A DNA stretch of 46,158 nucleotides from Cellvibrionaceae bacterium (GCA_028281575.1 JANQJP010000018.1:1-46158), one strand, 5' to 3'; positions 35,515-45,084 are shown, counted from the first letter of the stretch. The notes: generated by a model not told the origin, from the letters alone. Numbers and translations: made by a program.

Positions 35515-36564
35515 ATGATAAATGCTGATACCCTCAATATTACCCCGGAAGTTCTTTCGCTAATCGCTGAGATTGATGAGTTTAAAGGCGCTTGGCGGGC
35601 GTTGAGCACTCTCGCGCCAGAGCGCCTGAATGCTCTGCGGCATGTTGCAACGATAGAAAGTGTTGGTTCTTCAACGAGAATTGAAGGCAGCAAGCTCAAT
35701 GATCTGGAAGTTGAGAAGCTGCTGTCTAACTTACAAATTCAGTCTTTTGACACGCGTGACGAACAAGAAGTGGCGGGTTATGCCGCTGTAATGGATAGAA
35801 TTTTTCAAGCCTGGGAACATATCACGCTGACGGAAAACCATATCAAGCAACTTCATAAAGAGCTTTTAGAATTTAGTGAGAAAGATATTTGGCACAGAGG
35901 CGAATATAAGACTTCATCAAATAGTGTTGCTGCTTTTGATGAAAGTGGTAAACAAATCGGCATCGTATTTGAAACTGCAACGCCTTTCGATACTCCTGGA
36001 AAAATGTCTGAGTTAGTAGAGTGGGTTAATGCAATCTTTATGGAAAAACGTTTGCACCTTCTTATCACGATTGCCATTTGTATTGTTGTTTTTCTTGAAA
36101 TTCACCCTTTTCAGGACGGAAATGGTAGGTTGAGTCGTATTCTCACTACGCTATTATTGTTGCGAGCAGGTTATGCCTATGTGCCTTATCGTTCTCTTGA
36201 GAGTGTGATTGAAAAAAACAAAGAAGGTTGTTATCTGGCTTTACGTCAAACCCAGGGTCGTATTCGTAGCGACGTGCCTAACTGGCAGCCATGGATATTG
36301 TTTTTTCTACGAGCCCTTAAAACCCAAGCTGAAAATCTTTCACGAAAAGTGGAAAGAGAAAAAATATTGCTCTCAGCGCTTCCTGATTTATCTCTACAGA
36401 TACTCGACTATGTCCGACAGCATGGCCGTGTGACAATTGGTGATATGACAAAGATTACCGGGGTAAGCCGAAATACGCTTGAGGTACACTTTCGTGCCTT
36501 GTTAGAAAAAAAACAGCTTGTTCTGAATGGTAAGGGGCGGGGAAGCTGGTATGGCAGAGTTTAA
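35515..36564 (+). CDS. Fic-domain protein with C-terminal winged helix (Fic 1)
   Basis: 349 residues from ATG 35515. Near residue 52-57 the sequence SSTRIEGSKL contains the (S/T)xxxE(G/N) inhibitory motif, making it a class II Fic with self-inhibition. The Fic core carries the catalytic HPFQDGNGRLSR near residue 196, complete for AMP transfer to protein hydroxyls. The C-terminal 70 residues form a winged helix (TIGDMTKITGVSRNTLEVHFRALLEK), so it may also bind DNA and regulate itself. Cytoplasmic. No clear Shine-Dalgarno before the ATG; it may be co-transcribed with the dehydrogenase gene 25 bases upstream. A second, distinct Fic gene lies 4.2 kb away. Confidence 0.93.
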   Translation: MINADTLNITPEVLSLIAEIDEFKGAWRALSTLAPERLNALRHVATIESVGSSTRIEGSKLNDLEVEKLLSNLQIQSFDTRDEQEVAGYAAVMDRIFQAWEHITLTENHIKQLHKELLEFSEKDIWHRGEYKTSSNSVAAFDESGKQIGIVFETATPFDTPGKMSELVEWVNAIFMEKRLHLLITIAICIVVFLEIHPFQDGNGRLSRILTTLLLLRAGYAYVPYRSLESVIEKNKEGCYLALRQTQGRIRSDVPNWQPWILFFLRALKTQAENLSRKVEREKILLSALPDLSLQILDYVRQHGRVTIGDMTKITGVSRNTLEVHFRALLEKKQLVLNGKGRGSWYGRV

Positions 36565-36598
36565 GTGTTGTTAATTAAATCAGTAATCTTAGCTAGCG

Positions 36599-37497
36599 TT
36601 ACGAATCATTCAGCTCCGGCAAGTTTTTAAAAACGCCAGCGCTTAAGTGCTGAATAAGCGTACCACCGACGCTGTGCACGATACACTTTGGTATGTTCGT
36701 AGTACCGGACGAAAACAGGATGTAAAGGTAGAGCAAAAGGGCGTTGTTCGAACACCAGTGCTGTGTTGTGTTGCGAGAATACATCGTGCCATTTTATAGC
36801 CTTACTCATATTGGTGAGTGAAATATCCTGATTTCCCACGGGAGCCACTACGACATTTTTAATGTTTGTGACTTTTTGTGTAATTTCCCCGGCGCGTGCC
36901 AAAACATCGGTTGTTTTGCCTTTGTAAAAATAAGTATCGCAACTAAACAATAATTTAGGTTGTACTTGAACAAAACGGTCTGCCGCCCCTGCCAGGCCAA
37001 AATCTGGTGAACACGAAGACCAAATTGCGCCGCCAGCATAACAATAACGGTTTAGGGAATATTGGTAAATAGCCTGCAACGTGATCGCCAGCTTTAATAC
37101 CGGTTGCGCACATGCCCGCGAAAAGTTGTGCAGCTTGATTATATAGTTGCGCATGGATGAGTACGCGACGGTTGCCATTTTCGAGGTAGGCAGTAATCGT
37201 CATTTTACCGCTGTGGTTACGCGATAAATTTTCCGCGAAATTTAATTTTGCCCCCGGGAACCAGCAGGCATCGCGCAAACCAGGCCCTAGTAGATGGCCT
37301 GGTTTGCGCGATGCCTGAATATTAGTGTATTCCCAAACGGCCTGCCAAAATTGTTCGGGGTATGTAATAGACCAATGATGTAGGTTGGGGTAGCGCTCAA
37401 CGTTTAGCGCAAGTTTGGCAGGCAGTTGCTCAACAAATTTTGCTAAGTGGCTTTGAGTGATTTGTGTTTTTACTGGTTGCCAAAGAATGGAGGTCAT
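36599..37497 (-). pseudogene. Acetoacetyl-CoA synthetase remnant
   Basis: Pieces of one AMP-forming acyl-CoA ligase appear in three frames. ATG 37497 opens MTSILWQPVK.. with FPGAKLNFAENL and GIKAGDHVAGYLP. A frameshift follows, then AIWSSCSPDFGLAGAADRF and LFSCDTYFYKGKT (37060-36850). A second shift leads to [16 protein letters not shown] and GGTLIQHL, the ATP-binding motif, ending near 36644. Acetoacetyl-CoA synthetases are about 650 residues; everything after roughly residue 290 is missing, so the adenylation core and C-terminal lid are lost. The fragment also contains a perfect 22-bp palindrome. It once activated acetoacetate in ketone or polyhydroxybutyrate metabolism; it is now clearly inactive. 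Confidence 0.88.
37265..37317. repeat. Perfect 22-bp inverted repeat in the acetoacetyl-CoA synthetase remnant
   Basis: The left arm 37265-37286 starts CAGGCATCGCGC and the right arm 37296-37317 is its exact complement, with a nine-base loop (CTAGTAGAT). It lies inside formerly coding sequence, between the parts encoding QAS and FPGAKLNF, and inserts residues not expected in this enzyme. Confidence 0.9.
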
Positions 37498-37805
37498 ACT
37501 GAAGAATTGTTGGTTAAGCTAGCGCTAAACGGATCTAACTGCTTGATAACAAAAAGCTTTGGCTCTTTGTCTTCCTGATAAGGTTGAGGTGTTATTTGCC
37601 TATCTAAGTTTACTGGCGGTGCTGGCGACGTATAGAGCTTGCGCATACTCACCAGTATAGACGTTATCTTTGGCACATAATTCAATAAATAGCCGCGTAA
37701 TCAATATCAGAACAGCATTCATCCCAGGGATAATTTTTAGTCAGGATCTATACTTTGAAAACTGCACGTAAAACGTATTCTGATATCTAGAAGGACTTCT
37801 CCAAA
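37498..37805. other. Region between synthetase remnant and hybrid kinase
   Basis: 308 bases without a convincing gene. A 63-residue minus-strand frame (37685-37494) ends with a stop overlapping the synthetase ATG (ATGA arrangement), so it may be the tail of another decayed gene in the same former operon. No motif recognised. On the plus strand, AGAAGGACTTCT just before the kinase start is a small dyad carrying the ribosome-binding AAGGA. Confidence 0.3.
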
Positions 37806-40493
37806 GTGACAAAACAATCTGATCAAATGCTCGCGCTGTTGTCTAAGGCTGTTCAGACGGCTGAATGGACATTGGATGTGACTTCCAAAACCGTAAGCGG
37901 CGAACCAGATTTGATGGCGATGCTTGGGCTACCTGATAATGTAGACATTAATTCATATCCATTTGACTTTTGGATGCAGAATTGTCACGCAGATGACAGG
38001 CAGATTGTTAAAAAAGAGATGGAGTCGTCGGTTATAAATGGCGAGGAGCTGGATGTTGAATTTCGAATTATCCTTTCCTCCAATAAAAAATACATTCGTT
38101 GTCTAGCCTATGCTGAACTCAACTCGGAAGGTAATACCATTGCGCTGCATGGCATTTGTTACGAACTGACGTCGCGAGAGCTGGAGAAAAGAGTTCAAAC
38201 AATGGAAGATGTGTTGGTGCATATTCCTGGGCAGGTATTTTGGAAGGATAAGCATCTTAATTACCTCGGCTGTAATGGTGTTTTCTCGGAAGTTGTCGGG
38301 CTTGAATCTCCACAAGAGGTTGTAGGAAAAACAGATTTTGATTTTCAGCGCAGCTCAGAGCATGCGCAAATGTATCGGGATGACGATAAAAGGATTATGA
38401 GCAGTGGAAAGCCTGAACTCGAAATAGAGGAGCCCTATCATCGCAGTGACGGCAGTGAAGGTCATGTGCTGACGAGTAAAGTGCCTTTAGTAAATAAACA
38501 AGGTGATATTTACGGAATTCTTGGGATTTGTACGGATATTACAGAGAGAGTATCAGCTGAGAAAAGGGTTTCAGAGCATAAAAAATTGTTTGAAGAGTTG
38601 GTGAATCTCGTACCTGTGATGATCAACTCGTTTGATGAAGAGGGCAACTGTCGTCTCTGGAATAAGGCCTGTGAAAATATTCTGGGATACAGTTTTAAGG
38701 AGGTTCAGGCGGAACCGAATTTGATGGATAAATTTTACCCCGACCCTGAATTGTGCCAAAAGGTTATTCAAAATATTGGTAATCCAGACGGCCAGTTTCG
38801 TCAATACCCTGTCATCGTGAAGGATGGTACTACGCGCCAGCAGCTTTGGTCTAACTTTCGATTAATGAATGGCATGATGATTGGGTGTGGCATTGATGTA
38901 ACAGATATCCGCCTCAATGAGTTAAAGCTCAAAGATACTTTGAAAAAACTTCAATTGGTGACTGAAGGCTCACAAGATGGGTTTTGGCATTGGATAGACC
39001 CGGAAAACGACAAAGTGGAATGGTCTAATAATTTTTATACTCTGCTAGGTTATACGCCGCAGGAATTTGAACCAAGTTTTTCTGGTTTCCAGTCGATGCT
39101 TCATTCTGATGACGTCGAAATAACATGTCAGTCTGTAGATGAAGCGATTAAAACTGGCGACGCTTTTGATATTCAGTATCGTATAAAAAACAAAGATGGT
39201 TTTTATCGCTGGTATAGAGCACGTGGTACGCCTTACTACAATGGCGAAAATCAATTTGTGGAAATGGCAGGTTCTATTTCAGATATTCATGAGAAAGTAT
39301 TACTGGAGTCGGATCTAAAGGTTCAAAAAGAAAAAGCAGAAAAAGCCTCTTTAGCGAAATCACAATTTTTAGCCAATATGAGTCACGAGATTCGCACACC
39401 TATGAACGGCGTAATTGGTATGACGGATTTATTGCTAAAGACAGATTTAAATGATCAGCAGCTAAGTCACTTGTTGACAGTGAAATCTTCCGCTAATGCA
39501 TTGCTAAGTATTATTAACGATATTTTGGACTTATCGAAAATTGAAGCGGGAAAACTGCACATAGAAAACATCTCTTTCGATTTGGCTGAATTGATAGGCG
39601 ATACATCGAGCACTACCTATAGCCTGGCACAGGAAAAAAACTTAACACTGTTGACAAATTTCGATAGAAATACGGGCTACGCCGGTTTTTACCGTGGAGA
39701 TCCAACGAGGATACGTCAAGTGCTGGTCAATCTAATAGGTAATGCGATTAAGTTTACTAAAAGAGGAAGCGTGATGCTTAATATTACCATTTTGGAGGTG
39801 AGAGAGAGTGCAGACCTGTTTCGGTTTGAAGTGGTTGACTCTGGTATTGGCATCGAAGAGGAAGCTCGGACTAACTTGTTCAAATTATTTAGTCAGGCCG
39901 ATGAATCCACCACGCGAAAATTTGGCGGTACAGGACTTGGATTAAATATTTGTAAGCAACTTATTGAGCTGATGGGCGGGCAGATAGATTTCTTCAGTGA
40001 CATTGGAAAAGGCTCTACCTTTTGGTTTGACCTGCCATTAGAAAAAGCAAGCGTATCAATTTCAAATAAGCCGGAAAGCCTTTCAGATAACTGGGAAAGT
40101 TTCACCTATCCCGGTGCTCGCGTGCTATTGGTTGAAGATAACGAAATTAACCGGGAAATTGCCATGATGAATCTCGAAGATGCCGAGGTGATAGTGGATA
40201 GTGCGAAGGATGGCTTAGAAGCATTTAATCGGGTTAAAGCGAATGAGTACGACATTGTCTTTATGGATTGCCAAATGCCAGTGATGGATGGCTACACAGC
40301 GACTAAAAATATTAGAACTTTAGAAAGCGCTAAAGCCTTACCCATTGTCGCCTTTACCGCAAATGCAATGGAAGGCGAGAAGAAAAAATGCCTGGATGCC
40401 GGTATGACAGACTACCTTTCAAAGCCCTTTGAGTATGAAGATATTATTAGGAAGCTGGATAAGTTTATTCCTCAATTTAGGAAAATTACTTAG
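37806..40493 (+). CDS. Soluble multi-PAS hybrid histidine kinase with receiver
   Basis: 895 residues, GTG start with AAGGA ten bases upstream. No membrane helix. Four PAS-like sensor units lie at about 5-120, 130-255, 260-380 and 385-505 (for example [38 protein letters not shown]). HisKA carries the His in [14 protein letters not shown] (about 524). HATPase_c shows [13 protein letters not shown] and [12 protein letters not shown]. The C-terminal receiver (about 770-890) has the acidic pair in [11 protein letters not shown], phospho-Asp in [13 protein letters not shown] (about 820) and Lys in YLSKPFEY. No output domain, so phosphate must pass to a separate Hpt or regulator. A lone gene; signal unknown. 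Confidence 0.95.
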   Translation: MTKQSDQMLALLSKAVQTAEWTLDVTSKTVSGEPDLMAMLGLPDNVDINSYPFDFWMQNCHADDRQIVKKEMESSVINGEELDVEFRIILSSNKKYIRCLAYAELNSEGNTIALHGICYELTSRELEKRVQTMEDVLVHIPGQVFWKDKHLNYLGCNGVFSEVVGLESPQEVVGKTDFDFQRSSEHAQMYRDDDKRIMSSGKPELEIEEPYHRSDGSEGHVLTSKVPLVNKQGDIYGILGICTDITERVSAEKRVSEHKKLFEELVNLVPVMINSFDEEGNCRLWNKACENILGYSFKEVQAEPNLMDKFYPDPELCQKVIQNIGNPDGQFRQYPVIVKDGTTRQQLWSNFRLMNGMMIGCGIDVTDIRLNELKLKDTLKKLQLVTEGSQDGFWHWIDPENDKVEWSNNFYTLLGYTPQEFEPSFSGFQSMLHSDDVEITCQSVDEAIKTGDAFDIQYRIKNKDGFYRWYRARGTPYYNGENQFVEMAGSISDIHEKVLLESDLKVQKEKAEKASLAKSQFLANMSHEIRTPMNGVIGMTDLLLKTDLNDQQLSHLLTVKSSANALLSIINDILDLSKIEAGKLHIENISFDLAELIGDTSSTTYSLAQEKNLTLLTNFDRNTGYAGFYRGDPTRIRQVLVNLIGNAIKFTKRGSVMLNITILEVRESADLFRFEVVDSGIGIEEEARTNLFKLFSQADESTTRKFGGTGLGLNICKQLIELMGGQIDFFSDIGKGSTFWFDLPLEKASVSISNKPESLSDNWESFTYPGARVLLVEDNEINREIAMMNLEDAEVIVDSAKDGLEAFNRVKANEYDIVFMDCQMPVMDGYTATKNIRTLESAKALPIVAFTANAMEGEKKKCLDAGMTDYLSKPFEYEDIIRKLDKFIPQFRKIT

Positions 40494-40771
40494 CCGGTTT
40501 TGGTGTGCCGCTGTTTTGTATGAGTGGTCGGTTAGTTAGTATGCGTTCGCGCAGCTAAAACGAGATAAGAAAAATCGAAAAAGCGCTGCTATTAAAAGGT
40601 AGTATCCATGGGCGGGCAGGTCCCCCAACTTCTCTCGCAGAAATGATATAAGGTATTGATTTATAAAGATTAATTTCCATTTTCTCATTTTATATTTGCG
40701 TATATGATTCAAACAGTCTCGTTTTATGAGTTAAAAATTATAGATTTATCACTCATTTTTGTGCTAAATAT
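40494..40771. other. Intergenic region before Fic 2
   Basis: Nothing coding was seen. The part near 40727-40755 holds TGAGTTA and ACTCA half-sites in inverted orientation, similar to those in the perfect dyad at 40772-40800, so the upstream region may contain a second operator. It is AT-rich close to the gene, as expected for a promoter. Confidence 0.35.
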
Positions 40772-40800
40772 TGAGTTATAAGAAGAAAGGTTATAACTCA
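40772..40800 (+). promoter_or_regulatory. Operator/hairpin over the Fic 2 ribosome-binding site
   Basis: TGAGTTATAA (40772-40781) and TTATAACTCA (40791-40800) are perfect 10-bp inverted arms around GAAGAAAGG, which contains the ribosome-binding site. The right arm ends on the first base of the start codon. It could be an operator for the gene's own winged-helix product, or an RNA stem presenting the ribosome-binding site in its loop. Confidence 0.65.
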
Positions 40801-41939
40801 TGGTATGGAATTGGCAACAAGACGATTGGCCTCTTTTTCGTTGGGATAAAGGGGTTCTAGCGCAAGCTGAGGCGCAATTTCTAAAGCAGTCGGGCGTGTT
40901 GATTGGCGCTACAAAGCATTTCAATGAAGAGGATAAAAATCGTCTTGTCGTTGATCTGATCACCGGGGAAGCCCTGAAAACATCCGAGATTGAAGGTGAG
41001 TATCTCAATAGAGAGAGTGTTCAATCTTCCATTCTGCGCAATTTGGGTCTGGCAGCGGATCATCGTCGTGCCCCGCCCGCTGAACGTGGGATTGCGGATA
41101 TGATGACCGACTTGTACCAGCACTTCGATAAACCGCTCTCACATACCACGTTATTTAATTGGCATAAGATGCTGACCAATGGCCGACGGGATTTGAAGGA
41201 TATTGGCTGTTATCGAACACATGATGACCCGATGCAGGTTGTTTCGGGCAGGCTCGACAAGCCGAAAGTGCATTTTGAAGCACCTGCTTCCAAATACATG
41301 CAAAAGGAAATGGACGCATTTATATTGTGGTGGAAAAATACTGCTGTCGGCGGTAAACATCCACTTCCAGCCTTGACGCGCACAGGCATCGCCCATTTAT
41401 ATTTTGTTTGTATTCACCCATTCGAAGATGGCAATGGTCGGGTTGGTCGCGCTCTGTCTGAGAAATCTTTGGCTGAATATCAAGGGCAGCCTACGTTAAT
41501 TGCACTTTCTCAAACGATAGAAAGAAACCGGAAAGCGTATTACCACACGTTGGAAAGTAATAATAAGAATAATGAGATAACCGATTGGCTGGTTTATTTT
41601 GCCAATACTGTTTTGGACGCGCAGAATTATTCACTCGATATGATCGATTTCCTGATCGAAAAAACCAAACTTTATGATCGGGTTAGAGGGCGGCTTAATG
41701 CGCGTCAGGAAAAGGTGCTCGCACGTCTTTTTCGTGAAGGCTTGGACGGTTTTAAAGGCGGGCTCAGCGCGGAAAACTATATCAGCATTACTGGCACATC
41801 CAGAGCCACTGCAACACGGGATTTACAGGATTGTGTTGAAAAAGGTGCATTAATAAAAACCGGTGTATTAAAAAGCACGCGCTACCATCTGAACATAAAA
41901 TTGCAGAAGAAAAAAATGGAAGGTAGGTTGTCAGTTTGA
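40800..41939 (+). CDS. Fic-domain protein with DUF4172 N-terminus (Fic 2)
   Basis: 379 residues. The N-terminal DUF4172-type region (WNWQQDDWPLFRWDKGVLAQ) is characteristic of this Fic group. KTSEIEGEYL near 61-66 is the (S/T)xxxE(G/N) inhibitory motif (class II). The catalytic loop is HPFEDGNGRVGR near residue 205, complete. The C-terminal helix-turn-helix includes ISITGTSRATATRDLQDCVEK, DeoR/winged-helix-like, so it may repress its own promoter at the adjacent 10-bp dyad. Predicted to AMPylate a cytosolic target. It is not a close copy of Fic 1: lengths and N-terminal domains differ. Confidence 0.95.
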   Translation: MVWNWQQDDWPLFRWDKGVLAQAEAQFLKQSGVLIGATKHFNEEDKNRLVVDLITGEALKTSEIEGEYLNRESVQSSILRNLGLAADHRRAPPAERGIADMMTDLYQHFDKPLSHTTLFNWHKMLTNGRRDLKDIGCYRTHDDPMQVVSGRLDKPKVHFEAPASKYMQKEMDAFILWWKNTAVGGKHPLPALTRTGIAHLYFVCIHPFEDGNGRVGRALSEKSLAEYQGQPTLIALSQTIERNRKAYYHTLESNNKNNEITDWLVYFANTVLDAQNYSLDMIDFLIEKTKLYDRVRGRLNARQEKVLARLFREGLDGFKGGLSAENYISITGTSRATATRDLQDCVEKGALIKTGVLKSTRYHLNIKLQKKKMEGRLSV

Positions 41940-42027
41940 CGCGTAGATAAATCTTTGTAGTTACTGGCCGCCAGTGGTTCCGCCTTAATGTGGCGTAACT
42001 TTTGGTACGAAGTTTTTAGGTCACTAC

Positions 42028-42055
42028 AAAAGGCGAGAGTGCTAGCATTCTCGCC
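42028..42055 (-). terminator. Terminator for the parDE remnant
   Basis: GGCGAGA and TCTCGCC arms (42032-42038, 42049-42055) enclose a near-palindromic TGCTAGCA, giving a long stem with one mismatch. On the minus strand a T-run (CCTTTTGT) follows, as in a rho-independent terminator. It might also work partly for the plus-strand Fic gene. Confidence 0.75.
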
Positions 42056-42108
42056 TATGAGTATAAAGTTTCGCGAAATATCTTATACAAATGTTGATCT
42101 ATAAGAAA

Positions 42109-42356
42109 CTAACAATTATCCATTTGAACGATGCAGGTTACGGATGGGATTCCATATCCGCCGCCATAAAAGCCTCCATATCCACCACTATCTGTGCGCT
42201 CTCTGCATATCAGCGGTGTTTCTGATAGCTGGAAAAAGGCTTGTTCCAATTCGTGAAGATAGGCATTTGCTTGGGACTCCCCCAAGTCTCATGTGTGTAA
42301 AGCCAGATATTGATAAGGTCTTCTTTTGCCGCGGCGGTTTTGAGAATAAGGGACAT
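42109..42356 (-). pseudogene. parE: Frameshifted ParE-type toxin
   Basis: Directly after the ParD stop (TAA then ATG with no gap) the minus strand reads MSLILKTAAAKEDLINIWLY and THETWG, a ParE/RelE-type toxin start. At the five-C run 42279-42283 (plus strand) one base seems lost: restoring it gives ETWGESQANAYLHELEQAFF continuing to QLSETPLICRERT, the usual ParE middle. The end does not match: after ERTD comes a Gly/Tyr-rich tail (SGGYGGFYGGGYG) to the stop at 42109, lacking the family's final strand, so the C-terminus was probably replaced by recombination. The toxin is almost certainly inactive while the antitoxin gene is intact. Confidence 0.78.
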
Positions 42357-42605
42357 TTATGCGTCTGTTCCTGCTCTGTGTTTTGCCTCTTGAATAATTG
42401 CGCTCATATTCAACTCGCCCGCATCACCGCTGGCAAGCCCCTTATCAATCGCTTCTTGTAAGGCGATAAGCTTTTGTGCTTTTTGCTGGTCTTTACGGAT
42501 ACGGTCACGCACATAATCGCTATTATTGGCGTATTGACCGCTTTCGATTTGTGATTCCACCCAGTCCCGCATAGGATCAGGCAGAGAAATATTCATTGTT
42601 GCCAT
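42357..42605 (-). CDS. parD: ParD-family antitoxin
   Basis: 82 residues. The N-terminal ribbon-helix-helix (MNISLPDPMRDWVESQIESG, then YANNSDYVRDRIRKDQ) binds DNA as a dimer and would repress the operon. The C-terminal part (LIALQEAIDKGLASGDAGEL) matches the ParD toxin-binding tail, including the typical G..SG. GAGG lies eight bases before the ATG at 42605; an alternative ATG is three codons in. The toxin gene downstream is broken, so this is an orphan antitoxin, perhaps kept as a regulator or against related toxins elsewhere. Confidence 0.9.
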   Translation of the reverse strand: MATMNISLPDPMRDWVESQIESGQYANNSDYVRDRIRKDQQKAQKLIALQEAIDKGLASGDAGELNMSAIIQEAKHRAGTDA

Positions 42606-42702
42606 CGTTTTTACCTCATATCTACTCCTTTTATGATGGTATAAATTGGCAATCTTTGTCAGTTTTGAAATAGCCCGTCCTTGGGCGCTGTGATTTACTG
42701 TA

Positions 42703-45084
42703 TTAATTTAAAGGCTGAATAGCGTAGTCTTCTATTCCTGTTCCAGACGGTAAAGACTCGCTGAGAAGGACATTGTTTGTCCCGTCTACATTAACGGAAT
42801 ATAAGGCTTCACCTGAGTTGTTAAACATCGTTGACTGTGCATCGTAGACAATAAAGCTATTGTCAGAGGAAACGACGTAAGACTCGATATTCTGAGAGCC
42901 TGTTGTTTGGGGTAACTCGCCTAAAATTAAACGATCACCGCCAAATTGATCCACGCTTTCCACAGTGCTCGTGCCGCTAGTTGTGACACCGCCAGTCAAG
43001 GTTGTATAAACCAGTCGGTTGTTTACCCATCTTAGGGTTTCATTTTGAAGCGTTGCCCTATCCAATTCGTTTATGCCACTGCCGTTTGGTGACAAGATCG
43101 TAGGATTGCTGGCAATCCCCGCATAAAAAAAGCGCGTGCTGTCTTGTGACCATCCGAGATACTGAATAATATCACCTCCGTTTGAACCATCAACAAAGCG
43201 AGTGGCAGTTCCGCCGCTCAGATCGTAAAACCATGAATCTTGTGCGCCATGTAATGCGACCTGCTGATTGTCAGGAGAAAATAACGCTTTGTTTGGTGCT
43301 TCGGCCGTTCCAGCTGTTCCCGTTAATTCATCCCGGTCAATTTGAGCACCAGAATCGGAAAAGCGGTATATAACACTGTCTCCCGCTAAGGTATTCGAAT
43401 CCGACATCACCAATAAAGTAGTACTGCCAGAAATGAAAGAAAGGTGCTCTGTTAATTGCCGTATATCTAATGTCGCTGTTGATACGCCTGAACCATCAGC
43501 GGCAAGAATATACACTTCACCATTTTCACCTGCCGAGGGGCGGGCGTCCTGAGCAACGGCAAGAAACGCATCATTGTCTGACCAGACATAACCTGCTTCA
43601 TTGATAAAAGCTGTAATCGTGTTGTCTAACTGCGTATTAGAAGAAGTCAACGGGTTGAACACATAAAGCGCGTCATCTGCGCTGCTTGCATTAACAACGT
43701 AGCTAATAAAGCCGCCCAAGGGTGACCACTGGAACGCTTCTACTTCATCTCCAGCAGACAAGCTGACATTCACTTGCTGGTGGGCTGTTCCATCGTTGGC
43801 ATTTACAAAGACCTCAAACTGATCATTTGTTGCGGCATCAGCGCTATAGAGAATACGCGTACCATCTTGCGACCACGCAAAGCTTTCGACGTTGCCGCCA
43901 CTTACAAGAGATGTACTCACTTTAACGCGGTTTTGTCCATCGGCATCGACGACATAAAGTTCAATCGCGTCTGCCTGCTCTTGACTTGCACGATAAGCGA
44001 TTTGTGACCCGTCTGGTGACCATTGATAGTCAATCACATCACCACCTGAGACAAGCGCAGCGTTTAACGTGACGCGGCCAGTGCCATCAAGAAGCACAGA
44101 AAACAGCTCATCGACTTCATCTGTATTCTGGTCGGCAAGGTAAGCAATGCGCGCTCCATTAGGTGACCAAGCAAAAGATTCAACTTCGCCGCCAGTCGGC
44201 AAAGTATCGTTCAGCGTGACAAGGTTTTGCCCGTCAACCTGCACCGCCATTAAGCCATATATACCTGTTCCCAAAACGGACTCAGATAAGCGAAAAGCAA
44301 CAAGCGGCGTGTTCGGAACATTGGCAAAAGACGCTGTGACCGCACAATCGGCAGAAACCACGCCAGTTGTATAGGTGCTTCCTGATAATGACCCACTGCA
44401 TCCCGTTACGGCATCAATAGCAAAACCACTCTCAGGTGTTACCGTTAGTGTTGCTGTCTCACCTTCATTGACAGTTGATGACGTTGGTGTAATTGAACCG
44501 CCATTACCAGCAGTAGCCGTTACCGTAAATGTTGTTGCAACGACTTCCGAAAACGTCGCATTTACAGTGCAGTCCGAAGTAACCGCGCCCGTTGTATAGG
44601 TGCTTCCTGACAACGACCCACTGCATCCTGTTACGGTATCAACGGCAAACCCGTTTTCAGGTGTTACCGTTAATGTCGCTGTTTCTCCTTCATTTACCGT
44701 TGATGACGCGGGCGTAATTGCGCCTCCATTGCCAGCAGTAGCCGTTACCGTAAATGTTGAGATAACCACTTCCGAAAATGTCGCATTTACGGTGCAGTCC
44801 GCAGTCATCGCGCCTGTTGTATAAGTGTTCCCTGATAATGAACCACCACATCCGGTGACTGTATCAATGGTAAACCCGTTTTCAGACGTTACCGTTAATG
44901 TTGCGGTTTCTCCTTCATTTACATTTGATGATGCGGGTGTAATTGCGCCTCCATTACCAGCGGTTGCGGTGACGGTAAACTGCTCATCATCACCGCCTGA
45001 ACTATTAGATGAACCTCCGCTTCCTCCACACCCAGCGAGCATGAAGGCGCAAAGCATTATCGTCAAAATAAAACGACGACCCAT
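42703..45084 (-). CDS. Lipoprotein with three repeat domains and TolB-like propeller
   Basis: 793 residues. A lipoprotein signal with lipobox LAGC (Cys19) and a Gly/Ser linker anchor it to a membrane. Three tandem 75-residue repeats follow (residues 36-260), each starting FTVTATAGNGG and containing VNEGETATLTVT, with a conserved Cys pair (GCSGS..DCTV), resembling the divergent InlB B-repeat/Ig-like units of secreted proteins. The rest is a WD40/TolB-like beta propeller with blades such as AWSPNGARIAYLAD and QWSPDGSQIAYRAS. Probably a surface protein that binds partners or polymers; no catalytic motif. GAGGA precedes the ATG. Its promoter must lie in or next to inverted repeats at 45150-45298. 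Confidence 0.9.
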   Translation of the reverse strand: MGRRFILTIMLCAFMLAGCGGSGGSSNSSGGDDEQFTVTATAGNGGAITPASSNVNEGETATLTVTSENGFTIDTVTGCGGSLSGNTYTTGAMTADCTVNATFSEVVISTFTVTATAGNGGAITPASSTVNEGETATLTVTPENGFAVDTVTGCSGSLSGSTYTTGAVTSDCTVNATFSEVVATTFTVTATAGNGGSITPTSSTVNEGETATLTVTPESGFAIDAVTGCSGSLSGSTYTTGVVSADCAVTASFANVPNTPLVAFRLSESVLGTGIYGLMAVQVDGQNLVTLNDTLPTGGEVESFAWSPNGARIAYLADQNTDEVDELFSVLLDGTGRVTLNAALVSGGDVIDYQWSPDGSQIAYRASQEQADAIELYVVDADGQNRVKVSTSLVSGGNVESFAWSQDGTRILYSADAATNDQFEVFVNANDGTAHQQVNVSLSAGDEVEAFQWSPLGGFISYVVNASSADDALYVFNPLTSSNTQLDNTITAFINEAGYVWSDNDAFLAVAQDARPSAGENGEVYILAADGSGVSTATLDIRQLTEHLSFISGSTTLLVMSDSNTLAGDSVIYRFSDSGAQIDRDELTGTAGTAEAPNKALFSPDNQQVALHGAQDSWFYDLSGGTATRFVDGSNGGDIIQYLGWSQDSTRFFYAGIASNPTILSPNGSGINELDRATLQNETLRWVNNRLVYTTLTGGVTTSGTSTVESVDQFGGDRLILGELPQTTGSQNIESYVVSSDNSFIVYDAQSTMFNNSGEALYSVNVDGTNNVLLSESLPSGTGIEDYAIQPLN
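44305..44979 (-). repeat. Three 225-bp tandem repeats within the lipoprotein gene
   Basis: Units at 44979-44755, 44754-44530 and 44529-44305, exactly 225 bases each, highly similar in DNA. The first two are closest in protein sequence; the third differs most (PTSSTV, GVVSADCAVTASF). Copy number could change by slippage or recombination. Confidence 0.88.

Noticed and set aside
42144-42461. A plus-strand ORF of 105 residues over the parDE region
   Set aside because: Antisense to the clear ParD and the ParE pieces; odd His/Cys-rich composition.
44305-44979. Regular repeats as a CRISPR array
   Set aside because: 225-bp units are coding and contiguous, without short direct repeats and variable spacers.
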